A stretch of 64,000 nucleotides of DNA, taken from contig JANQRA010000016.1 of assembly GCA_028284765.1 (NCBI GenBank), positions 1-64,000 on the forward strand, written 5' to 3'. Under the pieces are notes generated by a model. That model was not told the DNA's origin and did not search any database. It saw only the letters and a list, made by a program, of their open reading frames with translations. Shown here one piece after another: positions 62,564 through 64,000 of the stretch; position 1 is the first letter of the stretch, and the number at the start of each line of letters is the position of its first letter. This stretch comes from Acidimicrobiia bacterium (GTDB lineage: Bacteria; Actinomycetota; Acidimicrobiia; Spongiisociales; ZC4RG35). The translations under genes and the position numbers were made by a program.

Positions 62564-63922
62564 TCAGCCGGCGACTACTGGAACCTTGCTCATAGCGTCG
62601 TCGATTCGATCCTGTGGATACTCGTAATCGACCAGCTCACCGTCGAAGTAGGACTGATAGGCGGCCATGTCGAGGTGACCGTGGCCACACAGATTGAAGA
62701 GGATGACCTTCTCCTCTCCTGACTCCTTGGCACGCTCGGCCTCGTTCATGGCCTCAGCGATGGCGTGGCTCGGCTCTGGACCGGGAATGATTCCCTCGAC
62801 CTTGGCGAACTGAACAGCCTTCGAGAACGTCTCGGTCTGTTGGAGCGCTACCGCCTCGATCAGGCCCTCCTCCTTGATGAGCGAAACGAGCGGCGACATT
62901 CCGTGATAGCGAAGCCCTCCGGCATGGATGGGGTCGGGAACGAATTGATGCCCAAGGGTGTGCATCTTCACCAGCGGGATCATCCCCGCGGTATCACCGT
63001 GGTCGTATGTGTAGGTGCCACGGGTCAGCGAAGGCGCAGCAGCCGGCTCGACGGCCCGCACAACCGGGTTGATGTTGCCAGCCATCTTCTCCCGCAAGAA
63101 TGGGAAAGCAAGACCGGCGAAGTTCGAACCACCGCCAGAGCAACCAATGACGAAGTCAGGTGTCTCGTCGACCATCGCCAGCTGCTTGAGAGCCTCTTCC
63201 CCGATGACGGTCTGATGCATCAGGACATGGTTGAGGACCGAGCCGAGCGAGTACTTGACGTCCTCGTTGGTGGCGGCGACTTCCACAGCCTCCGAGATCG
63301 CGATTCCAAGTGAGCCGGGAGTGTCCGGATCCTCCTGGAGTAGGCGTCGTCCGTATTCGGTGTTGTTCGACGGTGAGGGATAGATCGTCCCGCCGTAGGC
63401 CTCGATCATTGCCTTTCGATACGGCTTGGTGTCGTATGAAGCACGGACCTGATAGACCTCACACTCGATGTCGTACAGCGAGCAGGCGTAGGCGAGAGCT
63501 GAGCCCCATTGTCCGGCACCGGTTTCGGTAGCGATCTTCTTCACCCCGGCTTTAGCGTTGTAGTAGGCCTGCGGAACGGCAGTGTTCGGCTTGTGAGAGC
63601 CAACCGGGCTGACGCCCTCGTACTTGTAGTAGATCCGGGCGGGACCACCGATGAGCTTCTCCAGTCCGTGGGCCCGATAGAGGGGAGAAGGACGCCATTG
63701 CCGATACACCTCGCGCACTTCCTCGGGGATCTCAACGAAACGCTCAGTTGAGACCTCTTGCAGGATGAGGTCCATTGGGAACAGGGGGGCGAAGTCGCCG
63801 GGGCCGACTGGTTCATGTGTCGCCGGGTGGAGAACGGGCGAGGGCGGTGTCGGCAAGTCCGGGATGATGTTGTACCAGTGCGTCGGCAGCTCGGACTCGG
63901 GAAGGATGATCTTTGTTGGCAT
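62564..63922 (-). CDS. trpB: TrpB2-type tryptophan synthase beta chain
   Basis: 452 aa from ATG 63922 (a TTG codon precedes it). PLP-lysine loop [26 protein letters not shown] phosphate loop and the C-terminal [10 protein letters not shown] are intact. The long N-terminal extension ([21 protein letters not shown]) marks the TrpB2 branch, which often stands alone without trpA and may condense serine with free indole. Confidence 0.93.
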   Translation of the reverse strand: MPTKIILPESELPTHWYNIIPDLPTPPSPVLHPATHEPVGPGDFAPLFPMDLILQEVSTERFVEIPEEVREVYRQWRPSPLYRAHGLEKLIGGPARIYYKYEGVSPVGSHKPNTAVPQAYYNAKAGVKKIATETGAGQWGSALAYACSLYDIECEVYQVRASYDTKPYRKAMIEAYGGTIYPSPSNNTEYGRRLLQEDPDTPGSLGIAISEAVEVAATNEDVKYSLGSVLNHVLMHQTVIGEEALKQLAMVDETPDFVIGCSGGGSNFAGLAFPFLREKMAGNINPVVRAVEPAAAPSLTRGTYTYDHGDTAGMIPLVKMHTLGHQFVPDPIHAGGLRYHGMSPLVSLIKEEGLIEAVALQQTETFSKAVQFAKVEGIIPGPEPSHAIAEAMNEAERAKESGEEKVILFNLCGHGHLDMAAYQSYFDGELVDYEYPQDRIDDAMSKVPVVAG

Positions 63923-63929
63923 CAATCGA

Positions 63930-63935
63930 ACCCTA
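63930..63935 (-). promoter_or_regulatory. -10 element before trpB2
   Basis: On the - strand TAGGGT ends 7 nt before the ATG at 63922, with no Shine-Dalgarno sequence; probable leaderless promoter. The remaining window end (63936-64000) shows no recognisable gene. Confidence 0.35.
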
Positions 63936-64000
63936 CGCGCCGAGGCCTGCGAGAGGGGCGTAGCCTCTGCCCATCGAATTCCACGACCTGCTCGCGCTGA

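Noticed and set aside
1-64000. CRISPR arrays, prophage, insertion sequences
   Set aside because: No regularly spaced repeats, transposase, integrase or phage structural genes were found on reading both strands; the palindrome-bounded DUF559 genes are the only mobile-like units.

Overview
The window looks like the chromosome of a high-GC actinobacterium, most likely from Acidimicrobiia or a neighbouring class. This is inferred from GTG/TTG starts, probable leaderless promoters (TANNNT 6-9 nt before a start codon), a PurS/PurQ/PurL trio, DUF6325/SHOCT proteins and an Eis-like acetyltransferase. No rRNA, tRNA, CRISPR array or insertion sequence was recognised. Coding density is very high and no stretch over 300 nt lacks a gene.

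Region 1 (1-19.1 kb) is a metal-acquisition island. It begins with the end of a zinc/manganese-type ABC binding protein and a FeoB-like transporter. Then come two flavoproteins on divergent strands, an operon of methyltransferase + two YbtPQ/IrtAB-like ABC half-transporters + methyltransferase, and a SmtB-type ArsR repressor with a perfect operator, overlapping a histidine-rich protein gene. These are followed by a BtuFCD-type importer plus an Eis-like acetyltransferase, an RHH-VOC fusion, a disulfide-reductase/methyltransferase fusion, a Tcmp/Ppm1-type methyltransferase and an MFS exporter. Five Fur/Zur-family boxes sharing TGAGAAT/C lie in front of its units. With two importers, one exporter, redox, methyl- and acetyl-transfer enzymes and a zinc-type sensor but no NRPS, it is a candidate undescribed metallophore (probably zincophore) system. 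This is the best lead in the window.

Region 2 (19.1-45.1 kb) is mostly housekeeping: glnA, a CorA-like channel, nine purine-biosynthesis genes (purA, D, B, C, S, Q, L, F, M) in several blocks, glutaryl-CoA dehydrogenase, a YcaQ-like protein, an LCP ligase, a salicylyl-CoA hydroxylase-like fused enzyme, an ArsR/hydrolase/MobA operon, an ECF sigma factor with TPR tail, a DsbA-like protein and gamma carbonic anhydrase.

Region 3 (45.1-59 kb) is purine catabolism: an adenine deaminase, three-subunit xanthine dehydrogenase and 8-oxoguanine deaminase operon, a divergent DUF6986 lyase, then an allantoinase / allantoicase-OHCU decarboxylase fusion / HIU hydrolase / uricase operon. Together they can take adenine, hypoxanthine or guanine-derived oxopurine to ureidoglycolate and urea. 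A class III aminotransferase nearby could dispose of glyoxylate. Region 4 (59-64 kb) holds a lipoprotein, an acyltransferase, a cupin, an alpha/beta-hydrolase-SARP fusion and a TrpB2-type synthase.

Two AbiEi/DUF559 nuclease-fold genes (28.0-29.1 and 52.3-53.3 kb) are each bracketed by a private pair of about 50-nt palindromes in direct orientation, and each carries one frameshift. This looks like a repeat-bounded selfish cassette and is the second main lead.
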